A program made the translations under genes and the position numbers. A stretch of 64,000 nt of DNA. Source: Alphaproteobacteria bacterium (lineage in GTDB: Bacteria > Pseudomonadota > Alphaproteobacteria > Micropepsales > Micropepsaceae). The number at the start of each line of letters is the position of its first letter. Positions within the stretch are counted from its first letter, which is position 1. Below are positions 34,789 to 44,075 of this stretch, piece by piece. Location: contig CANJJD010000003.1 in the NCBI GenBank assembly GCA_947474645.1, positions 120,768 through 184,767 of the forward strand, written 5' to 3'. Under the pieces are notes generated by a model. The model saw nothing but the letters and a program-made list of their open reading frames with translations. It had not been told where the DNA came from and made no database searches.

Positions 34789-36288
34789 TTAGATTTTCTG
34801 GTCGTACTCGCCGACTTCGGGGTGCTTGCCCAATCGCGCATCAATATCGGCGAACATGGCCCGCATATTGGCTTCCGAGGCGGGGCTTTCCACCACCACT
34901 ACCAGCGACGGCTTGTTGGAGGAGGCGCGCACCAGGCCCCAGGTCCCGTCGTCCAGGGTCACGCGCACGCCATTGACGGTGACGATGCTGGCGATGGCGC
35001 GGCCGAGCAGCTTCTCGCCCTTGTCCTTCAGGGCGGAATATTCCTTCACCATCGCTTCGACCACGGCGTATTTTTTGTCGTCGGGGCAGAAGGGCGCCAT
35101 GGTGGGCGAGCCCCAGCTTTGCGGCAACCCGTCATACAGCGCCGACAATTTCGCACCCGGACCAGCCTTGTCCAGCATTTCCAGCACCTGGATGCCGGCG
35201 ACGATGCCGTCGTCATAACCAAGCCCGATGGGTGGATTGAAGAAGAAGTGGCCGGACTTTTCGAAACCGGCCAGCGCGCCCAGCTCAGCGGTGCGGCGCT
35301 TGATATAACTGTGGCCGGTCTTCCAGTAATCGGTCTTGACGCCATTGGCCTTCAAGACGGGATCAGTGAGGTAAAGCCCGGTGGATTTCACATCCACCAC
35401 GAACTGCGCATTCTTGTGGCTGGCCGACAGCCCGCGCGCCAGCATCACCCCGATCTTGTCGGCGAAAATCTCGCGGCCCTTGTCGTCCACCACGCCGCAG
35501 CGGTCGCCGTCGCCGTCAAAGCCCAGGCACAGGTCGGCGCCCTGCTCCTTCACCGCAACGCCCATGGCGTGCAGCATTTCCATGTCTTCGGGATTGGGAT
35601 TGTATTTGGGGAAGGTGAAATCCAGCTCGGTGTCCATGCCGATCACCTCGGCGCCGATGCGGCGCAGCGCTTCCGGCGCAAACGCTCCGGCCGTGCCGTT
35701 GCCGCAGGCCGCGATCACCTTGATCGGCCGCGACAGCTTGTGGCCCTTGGTCACCGCCTGCAGATAAGTCTCGCGCATATCGGGCACCGCGATGTACTTG
35801 CCGCCGTCGCGTTCCTTGCCCAACCCTTCCAGCACGATCTTCTTGATGGCGTTGATTTCGTCCGGCCCGAAGGTCAGCGGCCGCTGCGCCCCCATCTTCA
35901 CGCCGGTCCAGCCATTTTCGTTATGGCTGGCGGTGACCATCGCCACCGCGGGACAGTCCAGTGCGAACTGCGCGAAATAGGCCACCGGCGATAAGGCCAG
36001 GCCGATGTCATGCACCTGGCAGCCGGCGCGCATCAGCCCGATGGTCAGGGCCTGCTTGATGGACAGGGAATAGGAACGGAAATCATGGCCGGTGACGATC
36101 TTGGGCGCCACGCCGATGTCATGAAGATAGGTGCCCAGTCCCAGGCCCAGCGCCTGGATGCCCAACAGGTTGATCTCCTTGCCGAACAGCCAGCGCGCAT
36201 CATATTCGCGAAAGCCGTTGGCGGTGACCAGGGGCAGATTCTCGTAATCGGCGGTGTTGGGAACAAGGTCGCTGCGGGGCTTGGTCAT
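34789..36288 (-). CDS. Phosphomannomutase/phosphoglucomutase
   Basis: This 499-residue alpha-D-phosphohexomutase supplies mannose-1-P or glucose-1-P for envelope polysaccharides. The phosphoserine loop is TASHNENGWTGVK, the Mg-binding loop GFDGDGDRCG, the sugar-binding loop FEKSGH, and the phosphate-binding C-terminal part DGTWGLVRASSNKP. The length fits the AlgC/ManB group. It is a single-gene unit between the esterases and cobA. The choice between mannose and glucose substrates cannot be made from the sequence. Confidence 0.93.
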   Translation of the reverse strand: MTKPRSDLVPNTADYENLPLVTANGFREYDARWLFGKEINLLGIQALGLGLGTYLHDIGVAPKIVTGHDFRSYSLSIKQALTIGLMRAGCQVHDIGLALSPVAYFAQFALDCPAVAMVTASHNENGWTGVKMGAQRPLTFGPDEINAIKKIVLEGLGKERDGGKYIAVPDMRETYLQAVTKGHKLSRPIKVIAACGNGTAGAFAPEALRRIGAEVIGMDTELDFTFPKYNPNPEDMEMLHAMGVAVKEQGADLCLGFDGDGDRCGVVDDKGREIFADKIGVMLARGLSASHKNAQFVVDVKSTGLYLTDPVLKANGVKTDYWKTGHSYIKRRTAELGALAGFEKSGHFFFNPPIGLGYDDGIVAGIQVLEMLDKAGPGAKLSALYDGLPQSWGSPTMAPFCPDDKKYAVVEAMVKEYSALKDKGEKLLGRAIASIVTVNGVRVTLDDGTWGLVRASSNKPSLVVVVESPASEANMRAMFADIDARLGKHPEVGEYDQKI

Positions 36289-36412
36289 GACGTCCTAGAT
36301 TCAGGGGGCGTGGTTTGGAGGCGGGATGCGGTTTTAGCCGCCCCCACCCTGCTACTCAATGGCCCTGCAAAGCGGCATTTTTCCCGCCTTTGCCGCATGT
36401 TATAGCTGGGCC

Positions 36413-37192
36413 ATGGACAGCAATATCGCCGCCAAACTGGGCCTGCCTGCGCTGGAAAAGGGCTGGGTGTGGCTGGTCGGCGCCGGGCCAGGCGATCCGG
36501 GCCTGATCACCGCGCTGGGCCTTCAGGCGCTGGCGCAGGCGGACGTGATCCTGTTCGACGCGCTGGTGGACGAAACACTGCTCACCTTGTCGGACGCCGA
36601 GAAAATCTATGCCGGCAAGCGTGCCGGGGTGCGAAGCTGCAAGCAGGATGAAATCTCTGACCTGCTGGTGACATTGGCGAAAGAGGGCAAGCGGGTTCTC
36701 CGGCTGAAAGGCGGCGATCCCTTCGTGTTCGGGCGCGGCGGCGAGGAAGCCCAAGCCCTGGCGCGCGCGGGTGTGAACTTCCGCATCGTGCCCGGCGTCA
36801 CCGCCGGCATCGGGGGGCTTGCCTATGCCGGCATTCCCGTCACCCACCGCGACACCAACCATGCCGTCACCTTCATCACCGGCCATGGCGTGGACGGCAA
36901 GCTGACGAAAATGGACTGGGCCGCGGTGTCGCGCGGCGCGCCCACATTGGTGCTCTACATGGCGCGCCGCTTCGCCGGCGAGATCGCGCAGGAATTGCTG
37001 GCGGCGGGCCGCAAACAAGATGAACCCTGCGCCATCGTCTGCAACGCGGCGCGCGACAATCAGCAGGTGATCGTCACGACCCTGGCCCGCCTGGGCGCCG
37101 AAGCCGAAGCGGCCGAACCGCTTTGCATCATCGTGATCGGCCAGAATGTAATGCTGGCCAAGGAACTCAACTGGCTGGCTTCAGCGTCTTGA
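36413..37192 (+). CDS. cobA: Uroporphyrinogen-III C-methyltransferase
   Basis: This 259-residue SAM-dependent enzyme makes precorrin-2 from uroporphyrinogen III for sirohaem or cobalamin. Motifs: LVGAGPGDPGLITALGL, LKGGDPFVFGRGGEEAQAL, VTAGIGGLAYAGIPVTHR and TLVLYMARR. I chose the ATG at 36413 (MDSNIAAKLG). It has no CysG-type dehydrogenase domain and no cobalamin genes beside it. The 3' end overlaps the convergent DUF1289 gene by 26 bp. Confidence 0.93.
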   Translation: MDSNIAAKLGLPALEKGWVWLVGAGPGDPGLITALGLQALAQADVILFDALVDETLLTLSDAEKIYAGKRAGVRSCKQDEISDLLVTLAKEGKRVLRLKGGDPFVFGRGGEEAQALARAGVNFRIVPGVTAGIGGLAYAGIPVTHRDTNHAVTFITGHGVDGKLTKMDWAAVSRGAPTLVLYMARRFAGEIAQELLAAGRKQDEPCAIVCNAARDNQQVIVTTLARLGAEAEAAEPLCIIVIGQNVMLAKELNWLASAS

Positions 37193-37340
37193 GCCGCGCC
37201 GGCAGTTGTTGCATCACCGCCCGGCGCTGATCGCCGGTCATGGAAAACCAGTCCCCGATTTCCTTCAGGGTCCGCCCGCACCCCAGGCACAGGCCGGTGC
37301 CGGGGTCATAGGTGCAGATTTTGACGCAAGGGCTGTCCAT
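37167..37340 (-). CDS. DUF1289 small cysteine-rich protein
   Basis: This 57-residue protein starts MDSPCVKICTYDPGTGLC and continues LGCGRTLKEIGDW, the DUF1289 pattern with four cysteines (5, 9, 18 and 21) that probably bind zinc. AGGGA lies just before the ATG at 37340. The 3' end overlaps convergent cobA by 26 bp. Such proteins are common in alpha- and gammaproteobacteria and have no assigned function. The Cys and W(F) spacing is diagnostic, so the call is firm despite the small size. Confidence 0.85.
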   Translation of the reverse strand: MDSPCVKICTYDPGTGLCLGCGRTLKEIGDWFSMTGDQRRAVMQQLPARLKTLKPAS

Positions 37341-37384
37341 ATCCCTGTCTTTTAGCGGCTTTTGATCGACTTGGTACCGTGACC

Positions 37385-37399
37385 TTAACCGGGACTTAA
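37385..37399. promoter_or_regulatory. CtrA-type binding site (TTAA-N7-TTAA)
   Basis: TTAACCGGGACTTAA is an exact match to the TTAA-N7-TTAA consensus of the alphaproteobacterial cell-cycle regulator CtrA. It lies 45 bp upstream of the 37444 gene and 45 bp from the start of the divergent DUF1289 gene. Regulation is inferred. Confidence 0.55.
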
Positions 37400-37443
37400 C
37401 AGCGCTTGCCTAGGCTGTCCGGGCATTTTTCGGAAACTCTGCC

Positions 37444-37974
37444 ATGGCAAAAGCGCAGTTCCACAAGAACCAGCGGGTCTATGTGAAGCCGGTCGGCACC
37501 TGGGCGCTGATCGAGCATGTCGTGCCGCACTGGGCCAAGGGCATCGATGAGCCGATCCGCATTCACTACGATGTCGGCCTGGGCCGTGAATTCGCCGCCG
37601 AGGAATTGCTCAGCGAAGAGCCGCTGGGCGACGCCACCCCCTCCGATGCGCAGACCTGGCGCGTGGTGCGCGCCCGCAACAAGTGGCAGCCGGCGGAAGA
37701 TTGCGCCCGCCATCCCGTGCCGGGCACCTATCCCGTCGTCATCACCGGCGAAGCGGACTGGGGCGGCTGGCGCGTGCCGGGCGCCGAATACGATCTGGAT
37801 CCCGGCAAGATGGAAGAACAGGCGCGCCTGATCGCCAGCGCACCGCGCCTGGCCGCCTTCGCCACCTCCCTGGTGGACTGGGCGCGCAAGTCGGGCGAGG
37901 ACATGCCCAACGAGCTGGCCGAACTGGCGCACAAGGCGCAGGACCTGCTGACCGACGTCAAGCGCAACGCATAA
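37444..37974 (+). CDS. Conserved hypothetical protein
   Basis: This 176-residue protein is not recognised. It begins MAKAQFHKNQRVYVKPVGTW, looks soluble and mixed alpha/beta, with many Trp and charged residues. A short helical tail (MEEQARLIASAPRLAAFATSLVDWARKS) precedes KAQDLLTDVK. There is no signal peptide or metal motif. It lies 45 bp after a perfect CtrA box and its TAA overlaps the ATG of the following membrane protein (TAATG). That suggests a two-gene operon with cell-cycle control. Function is unknown. Confidence 0.8.
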   Translation: MAKAQFHKNQRVYVKPVGTWALIEHVVPHWAKGIDEPIRIHYDVGLGREFAAEELLSEEPLGDATPSDAQTWRVVRARNKWQPAEDCARHPVPGTYPVVITGEADWGGWRVPGAEYDLDPGKMEEQARLIASAPRLAAFATSLVDWARKSGEDMPNELAELAHKAQDLLTDVKRNA

Positions 37975-39686
37975 TGACCGTACTCGACACGCCCATGGGC
38001 GCGATCGGGCGTCTGTCCATCCCAAAACTGCTTGTTGTGCTGGGCGGTTTCACCGTCCTGACGGTGATTTTCTTCTGGCCTTGGGTTGCGCACCTGTCCA
38101 CGGCGCTGATCGGCCCGCCGGAAGACAATATGCAGGACTTCTGGAACAGCGCCCATGCCGCCGGCGCGCGGAGCTGGCGCGATTTCATCTTCACCCGCCA
38201 GATGCGTTTCCCGGAAGGCGTCTCCCTCACCTATGCCGGCTTCGCCTGGCCGCAAGTATTTGCCGTGGCGCTGCTGTCGAAGATTTTCGGCGCGGAGTTC
38301 TCCACCCTGGTGGCGCTGCACAACATCACCCTGCTAGCCAGCTTCCCGGTGGGCGCGGCGGCGATGTTTTATCTGGCGCGGCATCTGTTGGGCGATACTC
38401 CGGGACGCGATATCGGCGCGGCGGTCGCCGGTTTCATCTTCGCCTTCAATCCCTGGCATGTGGCGCAGGCGATGCACCATGCCCATGTCACGGGCATCGA
38501 GTTCTTGCCGCTGTTCGTGCTCTTCTATCTCAAGGCGCTGGAACAACGCAGTTGGCGTCTGTTGTTCGCCGCCGCCGCGATGGCGGCGCTCGGTGCCCTG
38601 AATTGCTGGTATTACTTCTTCTACGCTTTCTATTTCCTGGCCTTCCATCTTCTCTACCTGCGGGTGCACAACGCCAAGTGGCCGCGCGGCTGGGCGCTGA
38701 TTGCGCCGGCGCTGTGCATGGCCGGAGCCACCGTCCTGCTGCTGCCCTGGTTTGTGCCGATGGTGATAACGGGGCTGAAAAACCCGGTCTATTATGTCGG
38801 CAGCAACATGTTCGTGGCCGACCTGGCGGCCTTCATCGCCTTTCCGCCCACGCATCTGCTGGCGCGCTACGGCAGTGGCATCTATGCCGCCCTGACCGGC
38901 AATGCCTGGGAAAGCACCGTCTATCTGGGGCTGGTCAATCTGGCCGTGCTGGGTTGGGTGCTGACCCGCAAAGGTCCGAAGACACTTCTGTACTACGCGC
39001 TGGGCGGCATGATTTTCTTTGCCGTGATCGCCGGCGGTGAAGCCTTGCATGTCGCCGGCCATGTCACGCCGCTGCACCTGCCCGGCGTGATCCTGGCCAA
39101 GCTGCCCTTCTTCGCCAATGTCCGCACCCCGGCCCGCGCCATGGTGATGGTGTATCTGTTCCTAGGCTTGGCGCTGGCGCAGGCGACGGTGATGGCGCTC
39201 AAATATCGCAAACCCGCAACGCGCGCCGCGCTGGGCATCGCCCTGGTCCTGATGCTGCTGGACTTTGCGCCAACAAACCTGGCCGCCACCCCGGCTACCT
39301 GCTCGGCTGGCTTGAACGTCATCGCCAACGACACGAGCACTTTCGGCGTGCTGGACCTGCCGCGCGGTTATGGCGAAGGCAATGCCGCCATGACCCAGTC
39401 GGTCTGTCATGGCAAACCCATCGTGCAGGGCGAAACCGCCCGCCATCTGGTCGACACCCTGGCCGACCGGCTGGTGACGGGGGATCTCGCCGCGCAGCAG
39501 CGCCAGCTCACCGCGGCGAAGGTGAAATATATTGTGCTGCATCATCCCCCGGCGCGCGCGAGCGCGCCCGGCGAAGAGGGCGAATTGCACCGCTGGAACA
39601 AGGCCGACGGGAACATGGCGGATTATGCGCGCCACTACACGCCTGTGCATCAAGACAAAGACATGACGGTACTGCGCGTCTATTGA
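37974..39686 (+). CDS. GT-C-like polytopic membrane protein
   Basis: This 570-residue protein has about 11 hydrophobic helices over its first 430 residues and a soluble C-terminal domain. The first periplasmic loop has GPPEDNMQDFWN, comparable to the acidic loop motif of GT-C glycosyltransferases of the dolichyl-phosphate type. FAFNPWHVAQAMHHAHVTGIEFLPLF is also typical of that group. The C-terminal part contains VLDLPRGYGEGN. It could transfer a sugar from a polyprenyl phosphate to an envelope polymer. The acceptor is unknown. It is coupled to the preceding gene by TAATG. Confidence 0.75.
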   Translation: MTVLDTPMGAIGRLSIPKLLVVLGGFTVLTVIFFWPWVAHLSTALIGPPEDNMQDFWNSAHAAGARSWRDFIFTRQMRFPEGVSLTYAGFAWPQVFAVALLSKIFGAEFSTLVALHNITLLASFPVGAAAMFYLARHLLGDTPGRDIGAAVAGFIFAFNPWHVAQAMHHAHVTGIEFLPLFVLFYLKALEQRSWRLLFAAAAMAALGALNCWYYFFYAFYFLAFHLLYLRVHNAKWPRGWALIAPALCMAGATVLLLPWFVPMVITGLKNPVYYVGSNMFVADLAAFIAFPPTHLLARYGSGIYAALTGNAWESTVYLGLVNLAVLGWVLTRKGPKTLLYYALGGMIFFAVIAGGEALHVAGHVTPLHLPGVILAKLPFFANVRTPARAMVMVYLFLGLALAQATVMALKYRKPATRAALGIALVLMLLDFAPTNLAATPATCSAGLNVIANDTSTFGVLDLPRGYGEGNAAMTQSVCHGKPIVQGETARHLVDTLADRLVTGDLAAQQRQLTAAKVKYIVLHHPPARASAPGEEGELHRWNKADGNMADYARHYTPVHQDKDMTVLRVY

Positions 39687-39748
39687 TTGTTCGCGAGGCT
39701 CAAGCCGGGCTATATAGCCCGTCTCATCGTCCAGCCCGAAAGATCAAT

Positions 39749-42379
39749 ATGCGTACCGAAGAACCGCGCGCCATTCATCTGGCCGATTACAAGGCGCCGG
39801 AGTTCCGCATCCGCACCGTGCATCTGGATTTTGCGCTGGAACCAGAAGTCACTCGCGTCACCTCCAGGCTTGAGATCGAGCGCCTCTCCGGCAGCGGCCC
39901 GCTGGTGCTGGCGGGCGAACACCAGAAGCTGCTGTCGGTGGTGCTGGACGGCCGCGCGCTGGGTGCGGGCGATTATCTGCTGAATGACAAGAATCTCACC
40001 ATTCCCAATCCGCCGGCCAGGCTGACCCTGGAAGTGGCCAGCCAGATCAACCCCGCCGGCAACACCGAACTGGAAGGCCTGTTCCTCTCCAGCGGCATGT
40101 TCTGCACCCAGTGCGAGCCGGAAGGCTTTCGCCGCATCACCTATTTCCTGGACCGGCCCGACAATCTGTCGGTCTTCACCGTGCGCATGGAAGCGGCGCG
40201 CGAGCAGTATCCGGTGCTGCTGTCCAACGGCAACCGCACCGACGGCGGCGAGTTGCCCGGCGGCCGGCACTTCGCAGTATGGCACGATCCCTTCCCCAAG
40301 CCTTCCTATCTGTTCGCGCTGGTGGCGGGCGATCTCGGCTCCATCCATGACAGCTTCACCACCATGACGGGGCGCAAGATCGCACTTGATATCTATGTCG
40401 AGCATGGCAACGAGCCGCGCGCCCATTACGCCATGGATGCGCTAAAACGCTCGATGAAATGGGACGAGGAAAATTACGGCCGCGAATATGACCTGGGCAT
40501 TTTCATGATCGTGGCGGTCAGCGCCTTCAACATGGGTGCGATGGAAAACAAGGGCCTCAACATCTTCAACGACAAGGTGCTGCTGGCCACGCCCGAAACC
40601 GCCACCGACGATGATTACGCCCGCATCGAGGGCGTTGTGGCGCATGAGTATTTCCACAACTGGACCGGCAACCGCATCACCTGCCGCGACTGGTTCCAGC
40701 TTTCGCTGAAGGAAGGCCTCACCGTTTTCCGCGACCAGGGCTTCTCCGGCGACATGCGTTCCCGCGGCGTGCAGCGCATTCAGGACGTGCGCGCTTTGCG
40801 CGGCCGCCAGTTCATCGAGGATGCCGGCCCGCTCGCCCATCCGGTGCAGCCGCAGAGCTATATCGAGATCAACAACTTTTACACCGCCACCATCTACGAC
40901 AAGGGTTCGCAGGTGATCGGTATGCTCAAGACCCTGGTGGGCGATGAGGGCTATCGCAAGGCGACCGACCTGTATTTCGAACGCCATGACGGCCACGCCG
41001 CCACGGTGGAAGACTGGGTCAAATGCTTTGAGGATTCATCGGGCCGCGACTTCACGCAGTTCCGGCTGTGGTACCGCCAGGCCGGCACGCCAGTGATCGA
41101 GGCGCGCGGCGCCTATGACGCCGCTGCCAAGACCTATGCGCTGGAGCTGACACAAAGCCTCGCGCCCACGCCGGGCCAGCCGGAGAAACAGCCCATGCAC
41201 ATTCCGGTGCGCATCGGCCTGGTGGGCAAGAGCGGCGCCCATCTGCCCTTGACCCTGGAAGGCGAGAACCATGCCGGCCCCACCAGCCGGGTGCTGGAGC
41301 TGACGGAGAATTTCCAGCGCTTCGTCTTCACCGGCATCAGCGAAGAACCGCTGCTGTCTCTGGGGCGCGAGTTCTCCGCCCCCGCCATCTTCCGCACTCC
41401 GCATGGCCGCCACGACCGCGCCACCCTGATGGGCAAGGACAGCGACGCCTTCAACCGCTGGGAAGCCGGCCAGATCCTGGCCGCCGAGATCATGCTGGAA
41501 GTGGCGGGCCAAGCACGAGTGGGGACGCGCAGCGACGCCAATACTGATTACATCACCGCCATCGGCGAGGTGCTGGCCGAGGCCGAAAACGATCCGGCCT
41601 TCGCCGCCCAGATGCTGATGCCGCCCACCGAAAGCGAACTCGCCGCCAAGAAGGCGCCGGTTGACCCCATCGGCATTAACACCGCGCGGACGGCGCTGGT
41701 GCGCGCCGTGGCGCTGGCCCACCGTGACAGGCTGGCCCAGCTTTACGAGCATATGCGCGATGCCGGCGACTTCAGCCCCGATGCCAAGTCGGCCGGGCGG
41801 CGCGCCTTGCGCAATGCCTGTTTGCGCTATCTCACCGCCGCCGATGACGAAGCCGCGGCGGGCCTGGCCCAGGCGCATTACCACAGCGCCACCAACATGA
41901 CCGATATAATCGCAGGCCTTGGCGCGCTGACACGCATGGAGTCACCCCTGCGCGACAACGCCTTCACCCACTTCCACGACCGCTTCAAGAACGATCCTTT
42001 GGTGCTGGACAAGTGGATGAGCCTGCAGGCCGCTTCGCCTTTGCCCGAGACCATCACCGCAGTGCGCGAGCTGATGAAACATCCGGCCTTCGACATCAAG
42101 AATCCCAACCGGGTGCGCGCCCTGGTCGGCGCCTTCAGCGTCAATCACCTGCGCTTCCACAATGCCGACGGCGCCGGCTACCGGCTGGTGGGCGAAGTGA
42201 TCCGCACCCTGGACCCGATGAACCCGCAAGTGGCGGCCCGCATGGCGGGCGCCTTTGAAAGCTGGCGGCGCTATGACCCGGCGCGGCAGGAGCTGATGAA
42301 GGCCGAACTTGCCGCCATCCGCGGCCTCACCGGCATCTCGCCCAACCTGGTCGAGGTTGCGGGGAAAATGCTCAGCTAA
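39749..42379 (+). CDS. pepN: Aminopeptidase N
   Basis: This 876-residue M1 zinc metallopeptidase removes N-terminal residues from peptides in the cytosol. The exopeptidase motif GAMENKGLN is followed by the zinc site HEYFH (His299, Glu300, His303) and Glu322 in LKEGLTVFRDQ. The length fits PepN (about 870). I chose MRTEEPRAIH at 39749; the open frame upstream does not resemble the family. A 62-bp gap separates it from the GT-C-like gene upstream. Confidence 0.96.
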   Translation: MRTEEPRAIHLADYKAPEFRIRTVHLDFALEPEVTRVTSRLEIERLSGSGPLVLAGEHQKLLSVVLDGRALGAGDYLLNDKNLTIPNPPARLTLEVASQINPAGNTELEGLFLSSGMFCTQCEPEGFRRITYFLDRPDNLSVFTVRMEAAREQYPVLLSNGNRTDGGELPGGRHFAVWHDPFPKPSYLFALVAGDLGSIHDSFTTMTGRKIALDIYVEHGNEPRAHYAMDALKRSMKWDEENYGREYDLGIFMIVAVSAFNMGAMENKGLNIFNDKVLLATPETATDDDYARIEGVVAHEYFHNWTGNRITCRDWFQLSLKEGLTVFRDQGFSGDMRSRGVQRIQDVRALRGRQFIEDAGPLAHPVQPQSYIEINNFYTATIYDKGSQVIGMLKTLVGDEGYRKATDLYFERHDGHAATVEDWVKCFEDSSGRDFTQFRLWYRQAGTPVIEARGAYDAAAKTYALELTQSLAPTPGQPEKQPMHIPVRIGLVGKSGAHLPLTLEGENHAGPTSRVLELTENFQRFVFTGISEEPLLSLGREFSAPAIFRTPHGRHDRATLMGKDSDAFNRWEAGQILAAEIMLEVAGQARVGTRSDANTDYITAIGEVLAEAENDPAFAAQMLMPPTESELAAKKAPVDPIGINTARTALVRAVALAHRDRLAQLYEHMRDAGDFSPDAKSAGRRALRNACLRYLTAADDEAAAGLAQAHYHSATNMTDIIAGLGALTRMESPLRDNAFTHFHDRFKNDPLVLDKWMSLQAASPLPETITAVRELMKHPAFDIKNPNRVRALVGAFSVNHLRFHNADGAGYRLVGEVIRTLDPMNPQVAARMAGAFESWRRYDPARQELMKAELAAIRGLTGISPNLVEVAGKMLS

Positions 42380-42498
42380 GAGTCGAGTTCCTGAGTCCTC
42401 CACCGATTCTGTTACCGCATGTCTCTATTAACTAGGTGACGCGGGAGTCCCCGATTCCCATACTTGCCATGCGCGCATCACCGCGCATGGTGGGGATC

Positions 42499-44007
42499 AT
42501 GGCCGAGGCGGCATTACGCCCTTGGACCGCGCTGGACGGCGCCGCCGTCCTGGGCTGGTCCTTCGTGCGCCGCATCGCCCGCGACGCCCGCTTCACCGTT
42601 CCCATCTGCATCATCCTGATCTGCGGCAGCTTCGCCGCCGCCGCCCTGCTACAGATGCGCATGGACCGCGGCCGGGCGCTGGCCCAGGCCGCCACCTTCG
42701 AGCGCGCCCGCGCCACGGATGTCGCCCGCGCCGCAGGCGCCACCCTGGACCGCTATGCCCGGCTGGGCGCGGTGTTCGCCGCCAGCCCGCAGCAGTATCG
42801 CAGCGCCGACTTCGGCTCCGCCGAGCCCGCCATCCGCGACATCGCGGTGTGGGGCCCGGACGGCGCGCAGGAAGCGCGTTTCGACGCCGTTGCCGCGCCC
42901 ATGCGTGCGCCCATCTTCACCGGCCCGCGCACCAGCTTTCCCGGCGGCCTCGCTTTCCATGACGGCGCCCGCACCGTGGCGGTGCTGTTCGCGCCCCTGT
43001 CGCTGGGTGGCCCCCGCACCGCCCTGCTGCCGGCGCGCGAGGCCAGGGGCATCAGCGCCCCGGTGCCGGGCTGGCCGCTCGCGGTAGAGACCCGCGTGGA
43101 TGAACCCAGCGCACTTGCCGACTGGACCGGCGCGCTGCCGCTCTATCTGTTCGTCATCCTCGGGCCCGCCCTGGCCGGCGCCTGGCTGGCGGCGCTGTTC
43201 GTGGGCGCCTTCCAGCGTCATGCCCGCGCAAGCCGCGCCATCCGGGCGCTCAAATCCACCCGCCCCATCGAGGCGCGGCTTATGGTGCGCCTGGCCAATG
43301 CTGAACGCGGCGCCATGGAGGCGCTGCGCGCCAAGTCCGAATTCATCGCCCATATGAGCCATGAACTGCGCACGCCCCTGAATGCGGTGATCGGTTTTTC
43401 GGAAGTCATCGCCGAGGAATTCTACGGCCCCTGCGGCCATCCCAAATACAGCGAATATGCCCGCGACATCGGCCAGGCGGGCAGGAACCTGCACGCCAAG
43501 ATCGGCGACATACTGGAGTTCGCCAATATCGAAGCCGGCCGCTATCCCCTGATCGAGGATGCGGTGGACCTGTCGGCGCTGGCCGCCCAGTGCCTGGACG
43601 AGCATCAGGGCCGCGCCTTCTCCCGCCGCATCTCACTCAGCCTGGCCTTCGGCGAGCCGGGCCTGGTGCGGGCCGATGCCGGGGCGGTGCGCCGCATCCT
43701 CTCCAACCTTTTGACCAATGCACTGGCCTATACCAGCGAAGGCGGCATCGTGCGCGCCGACGTCCATTTCGAGGAAGGCGCCGGCGTCCTCACCCTCTCC
43801 GACAGCGGCAAGGGCTTTACTCCGGGTGAGCGGCAGCGGGCGGGCAAGCCGTTCGAACGCTTCGACCGCGCCGACACCGTTACCGGCGCCGGCCTGGGCC
43901 TGGCCATCGCCATGGAATTGGCGCGCCGGATGGGCGGGGCGATGCGGCTGGTGGGCGAAGGCCCCGGCCATGGCGCCACCATGGAGCTGAGGTTGCCCAG
44001 ACTATGA
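42499..44007 (+). CDS. Membrane sensor histidine kinase
   Basis: This kinase is about 502 residues long, with two membrane segments (residues 33-52 and 213-238) around an extracytoplasmic sensor of about 160 residues. The kinase core has FIAHMSHELRTPLNAVIGFSE (His288), an N box (RILSNLLTNALAYT), LSDSGKGFT and GAGLGLAIAMELARRMGG. The H-box resembles the PleC/DivJ-like group. I chose the ATG at 42499 with GGTGGGG just upstream; in-frame starts at 42436 (GTG), 42469 and 42487 are possible. No response regulator is adjacent. The next gene carries a CtrA box. Confidence 0.9.
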   Translation: MAEAALRPWTALDGAAVLGWSFVRRIARDARFTVPICIILICGSFAAAALLQMRMDRGRALAQAATFERARATDVARAAGATLDRYARLGAVFAASPQQYRSADFGSAEPAIRDIAVWGPDGAQEARFDAVAAPMRAPIFTGPRTSFPGGLAFHDGARTVAVLFAPLSLGGPRTALLPAREARGISAPVPGWPLAVETRVDEPSALADWTGALPLYLFVILGPALAGAWLAALFVGAFQRHARASRAIRALKSTRPIEARLMVRLANAERGAMEALRAKSEFIAHMSHELRTPLNAVIGFSEVIAEEFYGPCGHPKYSEYARDIGQAGRNLHAKIGDILEFANIEAGRYPLIEDAVDLSALAAQCLDEHQGRAFSRRISLSLAFGEPGLVRADAGAVRRILSNLLTNALAYTSEGGIVRADVHFEEGAGVLTLSDSGKGFTPGERQRAGKPFERFDRADTVTGAGLGLAIAMELARRMGGAMRLVGEGPGHGATMELRLPRL

Positions 44008-44022
44008 GCAAGCTCATGAGAA

Positions 44023-44037
44023 TTAACCCCTTGTTAA
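44023..44037. promoter_or_regulatory. CtrA-type binding site (TTAA-N7-TTAA)
   Basis: TTAACCCCTTGTTAA is an exact CtrA consensus match, and a third TTAA follows 6 bp later in a GGTTAACC palindrome (44042-44049). It lies 38 bp before the ATG at 44076. Regulation by CtrA is inferred. Confidence 0.6.
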
Positions 44038-44075
44038 CCAAGGTTAACCACTCTGCCGCCAAAAGGGGAAAGCAG

